Shown here one piece after another: positions 15,860-23,438 of a DNA stretch of 64,000 bases; the first letter of the stretch is position 1, and each line of letters begins with the position of its first letter. Location of the stretch: assembly GCA_045128275.1 (NCBI GenBank), contig JBGVRH010000059.1, positions 17,229-81,228 of the forward strand. The letters run 5' to 3'. Position numbers and translations under genes: made by a program. Origin of the DNA: CAMEON01 sp045128275. Its GTDB lineage: Bacteria > Bacillota > Clostridia > Oscillospirales > CAG-272. Under the pieces are notes generated by a model. It saw only the letters and a list, made by a program, of their open reading frames with translations, searched no databases and was not told where the DNA came from.

Positions 15860-16828
15860 TCAGCTCTCGGGGTCGGGCTGATTATAGCTGTTGAAAATGG
15901 TAAACGGAAAATCGGGGATGGAATCCGCGGGGGTGTTAATGGCCTCCTCGCCGTCCACGTAGCGGTAGAGGATCGTATACTCGCAGGAGCCAAGGTCATT
16001 ATAAGCATCCCGAATGTCCTTGACACGGTCGAGCATGGCTTCGTTGTACCGATACTGCGCCAGGGTCACGGTCTTTTCCGGATTCCCCGTAAAGTGGCAG
16101 GTTCTGGTATTGAGGTCGGGGTTGAAGAAGACATTCCCCGCTTTGTCAAATCGGAGGTGATACCCCTCCATCATGACCGTGATCTCCTCCCCCTCGCCGG
16201 TCAGCAGATCCCCCGTGACCACTCTTTCATACATATAGATGAAGCCGTACCGGGTATCGGTTTTAAAGGCAACGATCTGGATGTTGGCCTCGCTGTTTTT
16301 GGGAGAGGCAAACGTGAGAACGGAGCGAAGCCCCGAGGAGCCGTTCACCAGAAATTCCACCGTCTTGCACCCATTATTTCCCGAGTCGGTGATGGAGACG
16401 TAGCTGGTGGTATCGTCGGCACTCGTCAAGGGAAATTGGAAGTAGCTGAGATCGGGGGCTTCGGTCTCCTCCTCGGTCTCGGACTCGTTGGAGGCGGTCT
16501 CCGTTGTCTCGATCCCCTGGGGGAAGGAGGGCCATTCAAAGCCGTCGGAGCCCAAAAGGAACGCTCCCACCGCGATTCCCGCGGCGGCCACGGCACCCGC
16601 TACCAGCGCGATCCAGCCGCCCTTGGCGACCCACGCCCCAAAGCCCGTCTTGACAGCGGCCTCGGTGCCGGACAGGGAGTATAGGGTAGACGGATCCACA
16701 GCTGCGCCGCTCGCCGCGCCCACAGCACCCGCCGCGCCCACAGCCAAAAGCCCCAGCCGTGTGCCTGCCTCGGTGATGTATTCGTCACGGATGCCGTTCA
16801 AGGCCTCCTGAATGATCTCTCTGCTCAT
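15860..16828 (-). CDS. Sigma-cassette 2 membrane partner with unrecognised ectodomain
   Basis: A 322-residue protein whose first ~93 residues are nearly those of the cassette 1 partner: MSREIIQEALNGIRDEYITE, the Ala/Gly-rich stretch, KTGFGAWVAKGGW and one membrane span (about 71-93). After a short Glu/Thr-rich linker (about 100-127) comes an ectodomain of about 195 residues that is not LRR and that I cannot assign. It contains SYVSITDSGNNGCKTVEF, a lone pair of cysteines (TRTCHF, GSCEYT) and several beta-like stretches. The ATG overlaps the sigma stop by four bases. Probable anti-sigma or sensor for the adjacent ECF sigma. The shared chassis with a swapped outer domain is the main point of interest. 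Confidence 0.82.
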   Translation of the reverse strand: MSREIIQEALNGIRDEYITEAGTRLGLLAVGAAGAVGAASGAAVDPSTLYSLSGTEAAVKTGFGAWVAKGGWIALVAGAVAAAGIAVGAFLLGSDGFEWPSFPQGIETTETASNESETEEETEAPDLSYFQFPLTSADDTTSYVSITDSGNNGCKTVEFLVNGSSGLRSVLTFASPKNSEANIQIVAFKTDTRYGFIYMYERVVTGDLLTGEGEEITVMMEGYHLRFDKAGNVFFNPDLNTRTCHFTGNPEKTVTLAQYRYNEAMLDRVKDIRDAYNDLGSCEYTILYRYVDGEEAINTPADSIPDFPFTIFNSYNQPDPES

Positions 16829-17367
16829 ACCCGATACCCCCTTTCCGCAAGGTATGCCCGTAGCTTCTCACGGGTCTTGTGGAGCCGCATATACACCGCC
16901 TTGTCGGTCAGTCCCATCTGTGCGGCCAGGTCGTCGATGGCGTAGGAATACCAGTACCGTCCCATGAAGAGCACGCGGTTGGTCTCGTCCAGACTCTCTA
17001 AAAAGCTATTGAGCAGGGAAGCAAGCTCCCCAGCGTCCTCCATTGCGGCGGGGATGCAGGCCTCCAGCTCCTCAAAGGACACCGTCAGCCCTTGGTTGCG
17101 CTTCTCACGGCGCAGGTCGCGGAGGCGGTTGAGGGACAGGTTGCGGGCGATGCGGCACACAAAGGCGCACAGGGAGCCCGGCTTGGTGGGGGGAATGGAA
17201 TTCCAGGTCTTGAGATAGGTGTCACTCACGCACTCCTCCGCGTCGGGACGGCTGTCCAGTATGTTCATGGACACCTGCATACAGACCTTGCCGTAGCTCT
17301 TGTCGGTCTCGGCGATGGCCTGCTCGTTGCGGGCGAAGTACAGGTCGATGATGTCTTGATCGTTCAT
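16825..17367 (-). CDS. ECF-type RNA polymerase sigma factor, cassette 2
   Basis: A 180-residue two-region sigma factor, the same length as its two paralogues in this window. The region 2 core, with PDAEECVSDTYLKTWNSIPP and CAFVCRIARNLSLNRLRD, is almost identical to that of the other two. Region 4 reads AAQMGLTDKAVYMRLHKTRE, so the residues expected to touch the -35 element differ from cassettes 1 and 3. The ATG follows GGAGG. The stop overlaps the start of the membrane partner at 16825-16828. It is transcribed from a TTGACA-N17-TATGAT promoter. Confidence 0.93.
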   Translation of the reverse strand: MNDQDIIDLYFARNEQAIAETDKSYGKVCMQVSMNILDSRPDAEECVSDTYLKTWNSIPPTKPGSLCAFVCRIARNLSLNRLRDLRREKRNQGLTVSFEELEACIPAAMEDAGELASLLNSFLESLDETNRVLFMGRYWYSYAIDDLAAQMGLTDKAVYMRLHKTREKLRAYLAERGYRV

Positions 17368-17399
17368 GATTTCCTCCTTGCTTGGGATATGGTACCTAT

Positions 17400-17411
17400 T
17401 ATGACACCGTT
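17400..17411 (-). promoter_or_regulatory. Conserved leader motif AACGGTGTCATA, cassette 2
   Basis: Identical to the cassette 1 motif and at the same distance (32 bases) from the sigma start. A run AAAAC lies 22 bases before GTGTC in both leaders. The function is unknown. Confidence 0.45.
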
Positions 17412-17479
17412 TTCTCGGATTTTTTTCTTGTTTTCGGAAAATATTTCAAAAAATTGTTTTTTTACGGGTGGCTACCTAT

Positions 17480-17508
17480 ATCATACAGGGAAAACGGGGG
17501 TGTGTCAA
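17480..17508 (-). promoter_or_regulatory. Sigma-A-like promoter, sigma cassette 2
   Basis: TTGACA-N17-TATGAT on the minus strand. The bases around and downstream of the -10 (CCTGTATGATAT, GGTAGCC) match those of cassette 3. Confidence 0.82.
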
Positions 17509-17530
17509 GGGGGAGGGGGATTTTTGTGAA

Positions 17531-17557
17531 GAAAAAGGAGCGGCCGAAGGCCGCTCC
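17531..17557 (-). terminator. Intrinsic terminator of sigma cassette 3
   Basis: A 9-bp stem GGAGCGGCC/GGCCGCTCC with a GAA loop, followed on the minus strand by TTTTTC, just past the LRR gene stop. Confidence 0.9.
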
Positions 17558-17564
17558 CAAAAGA

Positions 17565-19145
17565 TCAAGGAACGTAATTGTAATGAAAGGTGGCATTGGA
17601 TAAGGTGTTGTTGAACTGACCGATGCGGATCCTTCTCCACTGTTTCTCAGAGCCGGCGTAGTAGATGTCCTTTACCCGATAAGCGTAAAATGCACTGTCG
17701 CCAATGAAATCTAAGCTGGTGGGGATCGTGATGGCCTTCATGTAGAAGCAATCCTCAAACGCACCGTTTGCGATCCCGATGGTCCCTTCGCGGCAAACCA
17801 CCTCGGCGACCGATTCATCACACGCCACGATCCAATTCCCTACGTAGGTGACTCCGCCTTCTTGGGCTAAGCCGGTACAGCCCTCAAATGAATTCGCTCC
17901 AATGTGGGTGACACTGTCGGGAATGGTCATGGAGGTGAGGGCCGAGCAGTCTTTGAACGCTCCGTAGTCAATATCCTTTAGACCGCCGGTGACGGTGACA
18001 GAGGTCAGAGAGGAGCAATTTTTGAATGCGTTCTCGCCAATGGATGTGACCCCTTCGGGAATGACAACGGAGGTCAAGTCGGAGCAGTTCAAAAACGCAT
18101 TTTCCCGAATGGCGGGGAAGTCACCGGCAAGGGTAATGGTGGTCAGAGAAATGCAATCCTCGAACGCAGAAGCGCCAAGCTCGGTCACGCTGTCGGGAAT
18201 GACCACCGAAGTCAGGTATCGGCAATTTGAGAACGCATGATCTCCGATCACGACCACACCGTCGGGGATCTCGATGGAGGTCAATTTATAACAGCCTTCA
18301 AAAGCATTTTCCAAGATCCCCTTGGTGCCTTCCTTCCACGTGACTTCACTCAGATACAAGTCGCAGTCCACGACCCAATTCCCCACGTAATACAAGCCTT
18401 TTTTCCTTCTTCGGATCTTGGGGGATTCGTCAAACGCCTTATGGCCAACGCTGACCACGCTGTCGGGAACTACGATGGAGGTCAGATCGCAGCAGAAGAA
18501 GAATGCGTATTCTTCAATGTGTGTGACGGTATCGGGAATCACCACCGAGGTGATGGCCCGACCACTGAATGCCTCCCTGCCAATGGCGGTCACGATATCC
18601 CCGTCGGGAGATACGGGTGGGATCACAATATCCATGTTCGGCCAGGGGTCGTTACTTTCTGCGACATAGCAGGTCCCGTCGCCGTTGGAGACGTATTTCA
18701 GGAACTCAGAGGGGGCAAGGGTCTCGGATTCAATCTCGGGTTCGGTTTCAGTTTCGGTTTCAGCTTCGGTTTCAGTTTCGGTTTCGGTTTCCGACTCGGG
18801 CTTGCTCTCGCCCTCGCCCTCCTCGAATCGGCTCTGCTCCTGCTCGGCGGAAGTCTCGTCCTCCGTCCCCACAGGCGGCGTATCCCCGCCGTTGCCCAGC
18901 AGGAACGCTCCCACAGCCACCCCCGCGGCTACCACCACGCCCGCTACCAGCGCGATCCAACCGCCCTTAGCCAGCCACGCGCCAAAGCCTGTCTTGGCGG
19001 CGGTGCCGCTCCCCGCGGCAGAAAGGGAATAGAGAGGCGCGCCCGCCGCGCCGCCCAGCAGGGACAGGGGCAGAGCCTCGGTCACGAACTCGTCGGGGAG
19101 CTTCCCCATGATCTCAAAAAGCTGTTCGCCCGTCAGTCGGCTCAT
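17565..19145 (-). CDS. Sigma-cassette 3 membrane partner with BspA-type LRR ectodomain
   Basis: A 526-residue likely anti-sigma/sensor partner. The start MSRLTGEQLFEIMGKLPDEF is divergent from the other two but keeps the acidic DE(F/Y)(V/I)TEA pattern. It is followed by the shared KTGFGAWLAKGGWIALVAG block and one membrane span (about 61-84). A spacer made almost entirely of Glu, Thr and Ser dipeptides follows (about 100-145), then BspA-type leucine-rich repeats (VVIPDSVTxIxxxAFxxC units) from about 190 to the end. The start at 19143-19145 is chosen because it overlaps the sigma stop as ATGA, as in the other cassettes; a 30-residue upstream extension runs inside the sigma gene. The LRR domain presumably faces outward, where it could bind host or sugar ligands; that is inference. 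Confidence 0.84.
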   Translation of the reverse strand: MSRLTGEQLFEIMGKLPDEFVTEALPLSLLGGAAGAPLYSLSAAGSGTAAKTGFGAWLAKGGWIALVAGVVVAAGVAVGAFLLGNGGDTPPVGTEDETSAEQEQSRFEEGEGESKPESETETETETEAETETETEPEIESETLAPSEFLKYVSNGDGTCYVAESNDPWPNMDIVIPPVSPDGDIVTAIGREAFSGRAITSVVIPDTVTHIEEYAFFFCCDLTSIVVPDSVVSVGHKAFDESPKIRRRKKGLYYVGNWVVDCDLYLSEVTWKEGTKGILENAFEGCYKLTSIEIPDGVVVIGDHAFSNCRYLTSVVIPDSVTELGASAFEDCISLTTITLAGDFPAIRENAFLNCSDLTSVVIPEGVTSIGENAFKNCSSLTSVTVTGGLKDIDYGAFKDCSALTSMTIPDSVTHIGANSFEGCTGLAQEGGVTYVGNWIVACDESVAEVVCREGTIGIANGAFEDCFYMKAITIPTSLDFIGDSAFYAYRVKDIYYAGSEKQWRRIRIGQFNNTLSNATFHYNYVP

Positions 19146-19684
19146 ACCGTGTACCCCCCTTCGGTCAGAAAGTCTCGGAGCTTGTTGCGGGTCTTTTGGA
19201 GGCGCAGAGCCACGGCGTTGGGGGTCAGCTCCCAATGGGTAGCCAGATCCTTCACCGACATACCGTGCCAGTAGCGACCTACGAAGAGCCTACGCTCGGC
19301 CTCGTCCAGCCCCCGCAGGAATTCCGCGAGAAGCTCGGGGAGGATCTCGGCGTGGGACTCGTCCACGGGGATGCAGTCCTCCAGCTCCTCGAAGGACACC
19401 GTCAGCTCGCGGTTGCGGCGGTCACGGCGCAGGTCGCGGAGACGGTTGAGGGACAGATTCCGCGCGATACGGCAGACGAAGGCGCACAGGGAGTTGGGCT
19501 TGGTGGGCGGGATGGAGTTCCACGTTTTCAGATAGGTATCGTTGACGCACTCCTCGGCGTCGGGATGGCTTTGCAGGATGTTCATGGATACCTGCATACA
19601 GGCCTTGCCGTAGCTCTTGTCGGTCTCGGCGATTGCCTGCTCGTTGCGAGCAAAATACAGAGCGATGATCTCTTGGTCGTTCAT
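19142..19684 (-). CDS. ECF-type RNA polymerase sigma factor, cassette 3
   Basis: A 180-residue ECF sigma factor paralogous to those at 15103 and 16825. Region 2 is nearly the same (HPDAEECVNDTYLKTWNSIP, about residues 40-59), but the linker after residue 110 and region 4 (THWELTPNAVALRLQKTRNK) have drifted furthest. GGAGG precedes the ATG. It is the first gene transcribed of the whole block on the minus strand. Its promoter is divergent from sdaA, with only about 70 bases between the two -35 regions. Confidence 0.93.
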   Translation of the reverse strand: MNDQEIIALYFARNEQAIAETDKSYGKACMQVSMNILQSHPDAEECVNDTYLKTWNSIPPTKPNSLCAFVCRIARNLSLNRLRDLRRDRRNRELTVSFEELEDCIPVDESHAEILPELLAEFLRGLDEAERRLFVGRYWHGMSVKDLATHWELTPNAVALRLQKTRNKLRDFLTEGGYTV

Positions 19685-19724
19685 AGGTTCCTCCTTTTTG
19701 GGTTTGAAATGTCTCTGTACTTAT

Positions 19725-19736
19725 ATTGACACTCTT
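19725..19736 (-). promoter_or_regulatory. Leader motif AAGAGTGTCAAT, cassette 3
   Basis: A variant of the AACGGTGTCATA motif of cassettes 1 and 2, 40 bases upstream of the sigma start. It is the least conserved copy and matches cassette 3 having the most diverged sigma factor. Confidence 0.35.
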
Positions 19737-19808
19737 TGGTGTCGGTTCATGTCCGATATTTGCTTCTTTTTTGAAAAAAAGAAAAAATCTTGGTGTGCGG
19801 CTACCCAT

Positions 19809-19837
19809 ATCATACAGGGTGGGAGAACGCTTGTCAA
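19809..19837 (-). promoter_or_regulatory. Sigma-A-like promoter, sigma cassette 3
   Basis: TTGACA-N17-TATGAT on the minus strand, the same arrangement as the other two cassettes. Confidence 0.82.
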
Positions 19838-19909
19838 GGGGAAAACGCTCTTTTGTCGGAGACATTCCTCAAAGGGCCGGCGATTTTTTGCGAAATCCCC
19901 TTTGCTATC

Positions 19910-19938
19910 TTGATTTTTATCCCATTTTATGATATACT
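19910..19938 (+). promoter_or_regulatory. Sigma-A promoter of sdaA
   Basis: TTGATT and TATACT with a 17-base spacer, 42 bases before the start codon. Confidence 0.8.
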
Positions 19939-19980
19939 GAAGGGTAGAACAAAATCCACACCGAAAGGAAGGCTTTCGCC

Positions 19981-21204
19981 ATGAAATCCGTCCGCACCAT
20001 ATACAAGATGGGCATGGGCCCCTCCTCCTCCCACACCATGGGCCCCGCCTTTGCCGCCCGTACCTTCAAGGACACCCACCCCGAGGCCGACCGCTTCACC
20101 GTCATCCTCTACGGCTCTCTGGCCAAGACGGGCAAGGGTCACGGCACTGACCGCGCCATCACCGATACCCTCGCCCCCATCCCCGCCGAGATCGTGTTCA
20201 ATATGGACGATGAGATCGCCGCCACCCTCCCCCACCCCAATACGCTGGATTTCATCGGCTATTCGGGAGACATCGAGATCGGACGGATGCGTTTCCTGTC
20301 CATCGGCGGCGGTGAAGTGCGAATGGACGGGGAAGAGAGCCGCTTTGCCCTGCCTCCCGAGCTGTACAAGGAGGAGAGCTTCACCGAGATCGCGGATTTG
20401 TGTAAGTCCCGGGGTATCCGCCTCTCGGACTACGTCTTCGAGCATGAGGACGCGGATTTCCCCGCCTTCCTGCTGGACGTGTGGCACACCATGACCGCCG
20501 CCATCCGCGAGGGCCTGACCCATACGGGCATCCTCCCCGGCGGCCTGGAGGTGGAGCGCAAGGCCCAAAGATTGTACAACCAGCGCCACATCGACGAGTC
20601 CCCCCAGACCCGCGAGAACCGCCTGGTCTGCGCCTATGCCTTCGCCGTCAGCGAGCAGAATGCCGACAACGGGGTCATCGTCACCGCCCCCACCTGCGGC
20701 TCCTGCGGAGTCCTCCCCGCCGTCCTGAGGTATATGCAGGACAAGAACGGCTTTTCCGACCGCGACGTTGTCCGCGCCCTAGCCGTGGCGGGTCTGATCG
20801 GTGACCTGGTGGCCACCAACGCCTCCGTCAGCGGCGCGGAATGCGGCTGTCAGGCCGAGGTAGGCACCGCCTGCTCCATGGCCGCCGCCGCCCTCTGCGA
20901 GCTGTTCGAGATGGGCATCGACCAGATCGAGTACGCCGCCGAGATGTCCCTGGAGCATCACCTGGGACTGACCTGCGACCCCGTCTGCGGGCTTGTGCAG
21001 ATCCCCTGCATCGAGCGCAACGCCGTGGCCGCCATGCGCGCCATCAACGCGCTCTCCCTGGCCAACTTCCTGTCGGGAAGCCGTAAGATCTCCTTCGATC
21101 TGGTGGTGGAGACCATGTACCGCACCGGCCTCGACCTGTCCCACCTGTACAGAGAGACCTCCGAGGGCGGGTTGGCAAAGCTGTATCGGCATCCGGGGAG
21201 TTAA
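19981..21204 (+). CDS. sdaA: L-serine dehydratase, iron-sulfur type, single chain
   Basis: Deaminates L-serine to pyruvate and ammonia in the cytosol using an oxygen-labile 4Fe-4S cluster. The 407-residue chain has the beta domain first (about 1-150; GPSSSHTMGPAFAA, YGSLAKTGKGHGTD) and the catalytic alpha domain second, with the cluster-region cysteines in VTAPTCGSCGVLPAVL, SGAECGCQAEVGTACSMAAA and CDPVCGLVQIPCIERNA. This fused form is shorter than the E. coli enzyme (about 454). AAAGGAAGG precedes the ATG. A second SDH-alpha-like enzyme (22095-23390) lies nearby, giving a serine/cysteine breakdown theme and pointing to an anaerobic lifestyle. Confidence 0.95.
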   Translation: MKSVRTIYKMGMGPSSSHTMGPAFAARTFKDTHPEADRFTVILYGSLAKTGKGHGTDRAITDTLAPIPAEIVFNMDDEIAATLPHPNTLDFIGYSGDIEIGRMRFLSIGGGEVRMDGEESRFALPPELYKEESFTEIADLCKSRGIRLSDYVFEHEDADFPAFLLDVWHTMTAAIREGLTHTGILPGGLEVERKAQRLYNQRHIDESPQTRENRLVCAYAFAVSEQNADNGVIVTAPTCGSCGVLPAVLRYMQDKNGFSDRDVVRALAVAGLIGDLVATNASVSGAECGCQAEVGTACSMAAAALCELFEMGIDQIEYAAEMSLEHHLGLTCDPVCGLVQIPCIERNAVAAMRAINALSLANFLSGSRKISFDLVVETMYRTGLDLSHLYRETSEGGLAKLYRHPGS

Positions 21205-21269
21205 AGAGAGCAACGGGAACGCAAAGCTTCATAAAGGATCATGAAATACGAGTTGGGGGAGATGAGAGT

Positions 21270-21818
21270 ATGCGTTTTAAGATCTTCAAAAGAACATTTG
21301 TCGTTTTCATTATCTTGATGGCAATTTTTTTGGTTGGCTGTCAAAAAACACAGGAATACCACATACACGCCCAGCAATGTGAGTGGATTTTTGGTCAAAC
21401 TCCGAAACAACTGATGAGATCGAAGCATGATTGTATGGACACGGTCGGAGATTTCCGAAGAAAATCATATGTCGATAAAAACGGCCATTTATGCCTTGTG
21501 CTGACCGAATCTCAAGCAGAGGCCATGAAAGAGTGGTTGGTGGAATTTTCCGAATTGGATAACAGATCGGATGTAGAAGTGAGCGAGGATCTGTCAAGTG
21601 TAACAGTGTACTTTTCTCCTAAATTGTTAGAAGAAGGCGGCTCCGAATTGGATTCCTTGGTACGGGTGGTAAATACCGTAGCGGGAAAAATCATGTTGAA
21701 ACAAAGGCTTGATGGAGTTCCACCAGAGGAGGTTTCATTCCTATACACAGAAAGGAATATTGAAACGGGAGAGGTTATATATACTGAGGTCTATAAGCCG
21801 ATATTGGTTGATCCATAA
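21270..21818 (+). CDS. Small lipoprotein of unknown function
   Basis: A 182-residue protein with a lipoprotein signal: a basic start (MRFKIFKR), a hydrophobic stretch and a lipobox ending LVGC at residue 24. The mature part contains two further cysteines (QQCEWIF, KHDCMD) and a predicted alpha/beta region (ESQAEAMKEWLVEF to TVYFSPKLLEEGG). No family was recognised. Base composition is clearly more AT-rich than in its neighbours, and it sits beside a repeat element, so recent acquisition is possible. GGGGGAGA provides a fair ribosome-binding site. Confidence 0.75.
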   Translation: MRFKIFKRTFVVFIILMAIFLVGCQKTQEYHIHAQQCEWIFGQTPKQLMRSKHDCMDTVGDFRRKSYVDKNGHLCLVLTESQAEAMKEWLVEFSELDNRSDVEVSEDLSSVTVYFSPKLLEEGGSELDSLVRVVNTVAGKIMLKQRLDGVPPEEVSFLYTERNIETGEVIYTEVYKPILVDP

Positions 21819-21825
21819 ATATTTG

Positions 21826-22078
21826 TTCAAATTGGGATTTGTCGGTCTGTCGGGCACGATGGCACGGCTGCCAATAACCCATTGTAGGGAGCGACGCCCT
21901 CGTCGCTCCTCAACCTGAAAATTGTCCTTTATCTATTGTCAGATATATGTTTTTGCCTGTACACCCAAAACATATTGGTGTGTGCTATGTGGCGGAGCGA
22001 CGAGGGCGTCGCTCCCTACGTTGGGTTGTCAAATATCAAACAGTCGTGCCAAAACCCACCGACAAACCCAAATTTGAA
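21826..22078. repeat. Dispersed element A: inverted-repeat element containing a 136-bp MITE-like core
   Basis: The outer ends TTCAAATTGGGATTTGTCGG (from 21826) and its inverted counterpart at 22058-22078 match at 19 of 21 positions. Nested inside, perfect 26-bp inverted repeats at 21884-21909 and 21994-22019 (beginning GTAGGGAGCGACGCCC) bound a 136-bp AT-rich core without a gene. Imperfect AACCCA/TGGGTT flanks extend the inner repeats. It resembles a miniature inverted-repeat element inserted within, or carried by, the element family also found at 1655, 11160, 34141 and 63841. Confidence 0.78.
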
Positions 22079-22094
22079 ACATCAAGGAGCCTGT

Positions 22095-23390
22095 ATGTCT
22101 CTGCCAACTCATATCCAACAAACCTACACCGCCATCCTCCGCGAGGAGCTTGTCCCCGCCATGGGCTGTACCGAGCCCATCGCCATTGCCTACGCCGCTG
22201 CCATCCTCCGCCACGCCCTGGGGGCTGACCCCACTGCCCTGCGGGTGGAGCTGAGCGGAAACATCATCAAGAATGTCAAGTCCGTCATCGTCCCCGCCAC
22301 CGACGGCATGCACGGCATCGAGGCCGCCGTGGCCGCGGGCATCGTGGCAGGCTGTCCCGATCGCAAGCTGGAGGTGCTGTGCGCCCTGAAGCCCGCCGAT
22401 GCCGACCGCATCCGCGACTTTCTGAACACCACCACTCCCGCCGTCAGCGAGCTGGAGACCAAGCACCCCTTCGAGCTGGTCATGACGGGGGAGGCTACCG
22501 TGGAGGGGCAAGCCGTGACCGTCACCGTCCATCTCATTGACCGCCACACCAACGTGGTATCCGTGGACAGAAACGGCCAAGACCTCACCGACCGCTACCT
22601 CTACGGCGAGTCCCTCGTACATACTGAGCCCGCCGACCGCTCCCTCCTCAACGTGCAGGATATCATCACCTACGCCGAGGAGGTGGAGCTGGACGAGGTC
22701 AGACCCCTGCTGGAGCGGCAGATCGCCATGAATATGGCCATCGCCGAGGAGGGTCTGCGGTGCGAGTACGGCGCGTCCATCGGCCGTCTGCTCTACAATG
22801 GCGGTCACAGCGACCTCCGCACCAAGGCCCGTGCCTACGCCGCCGCAGGGTCGGATGCCCGCATGAACGGCTGTGAGCTGCCCGTGTGCATCATCTCGGG
22901 GAGCGGCAATCAGGGCATGACCGCCTCTGTCCCCGTGGTGGTCTACGCCAAGGCTTGGCACACCGACAACGAGACCCTCCTCCGCGCCCTGCTGGTGTCC
23001 AACCTCATCACCGTCCACCAGAAGACGGGCATCGGCTGTCTCTCGGCCTACTGCGGTGCCATCAGCGCGGGATGCGGGTGCGGATGCGGCATCTGCTACC
23101 TGGCAGGGGGGCGGTTCAACGAGATCGCCCACACCCTGGTCAACGCAGTGGCCATTCTGTCGGGCACCATCTGCGACGGAGCCAAGGCCTCCTGCGCCGC
23201 CAAGATCGCCATGGCGGTGGAGGCGGGCATCATGGGCTATGACATGATGCGCTCGGGCCGCCAGTTCTACGGCGGTGACGGCATCGTCACCAAGGGGGTG
23301 GAGAACACCATCCGCAACATCGGCCGATTGGCCCGCGACGGCATGAGCGAGACGGATCGGGAGATCATCCGCATCATGCTGGGGGAGTAA
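22095..23390 (+). CDS. cyuA: L-cysteine desulfidase/UPF0597-family enzyme (CyuA-like)
   Basis: A 431-residue protein of the family that includes the E. coli CyuA (YhaM) cysteine desulfidase and is related to the alpha domain of serine dehydratase. Members split cysteine to pyruvate, sulfide and ammonia. Key segments are REELVPAMGCTEPIAIAYAA at the N terminus, VELSGNIIKNVKSVIVPATDG, a central CEYGASIGRLLYNGG, then CIISGSGNQGMTASVPVV and a cysteine-rich cluster region, CLSAYCGAISAGCGCGCGICY, that presumably binds an iron-sulfur cluster (this run spans about residues 318-337). AAGGAG precedes ATG 22095, which is preferred to a longer frame running back into the repeat element. Substrate preference (cysteine or serine) is not certain. 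Confidence 0.88.
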   Translation: MSLPTHIQQTYTAILREELVPAMGCTEPIAIAYAAAILRHALGADPTALRVELSGNIIKNVKSVIVPATDGMHGIEAAVAAGIVAGCPDRKLEVLCALKPADADRIRDFLNTTTPAVSELETKHPFELVMTGEATVEGQAVTVTVHLIDRHTNVVSVDRNGQDLTDRYLYGESLVHTEPADRSLLNVQDIITYAEEVELDEVRPLLERQIAMNMAIAEEGLRCEYGASIGRLLYNGGHSDLRTKARAYAAAGSDARMNGCELPVCIISGSGNQGMTASVPVVVYAKAWHTDNETLLRALLVSNLITVHQKTGIGCLSAYCGAISAGCGCGCGICYLAGGRFNEIAHTLVNAVAILSGTICDGAKASCAAKIAMAVEAGIMGYDMMRSGRQFYGGDGIVTKGVENTIRNIGRLARDGMSETDREIIRIMLGE

Positions 23391-23395
23391 GATAA

Positions 23396-23432
23396 AAAAC
23401 AGGGTGTCGCTTTTCGGGCGGCACCCTGTTTT
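23396..23432. terminator. Bidirectional terminator between cyuA and the membrane-protein gene
   Basis: AAAACAGGGTG and CACCCTGTTTT form a stem with A and T runs on both sides. It serves the converging genes at 22095 (+) and 23439 (-). Confidence 0.88.
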
Positions 23433-23438
23433 CATGGG

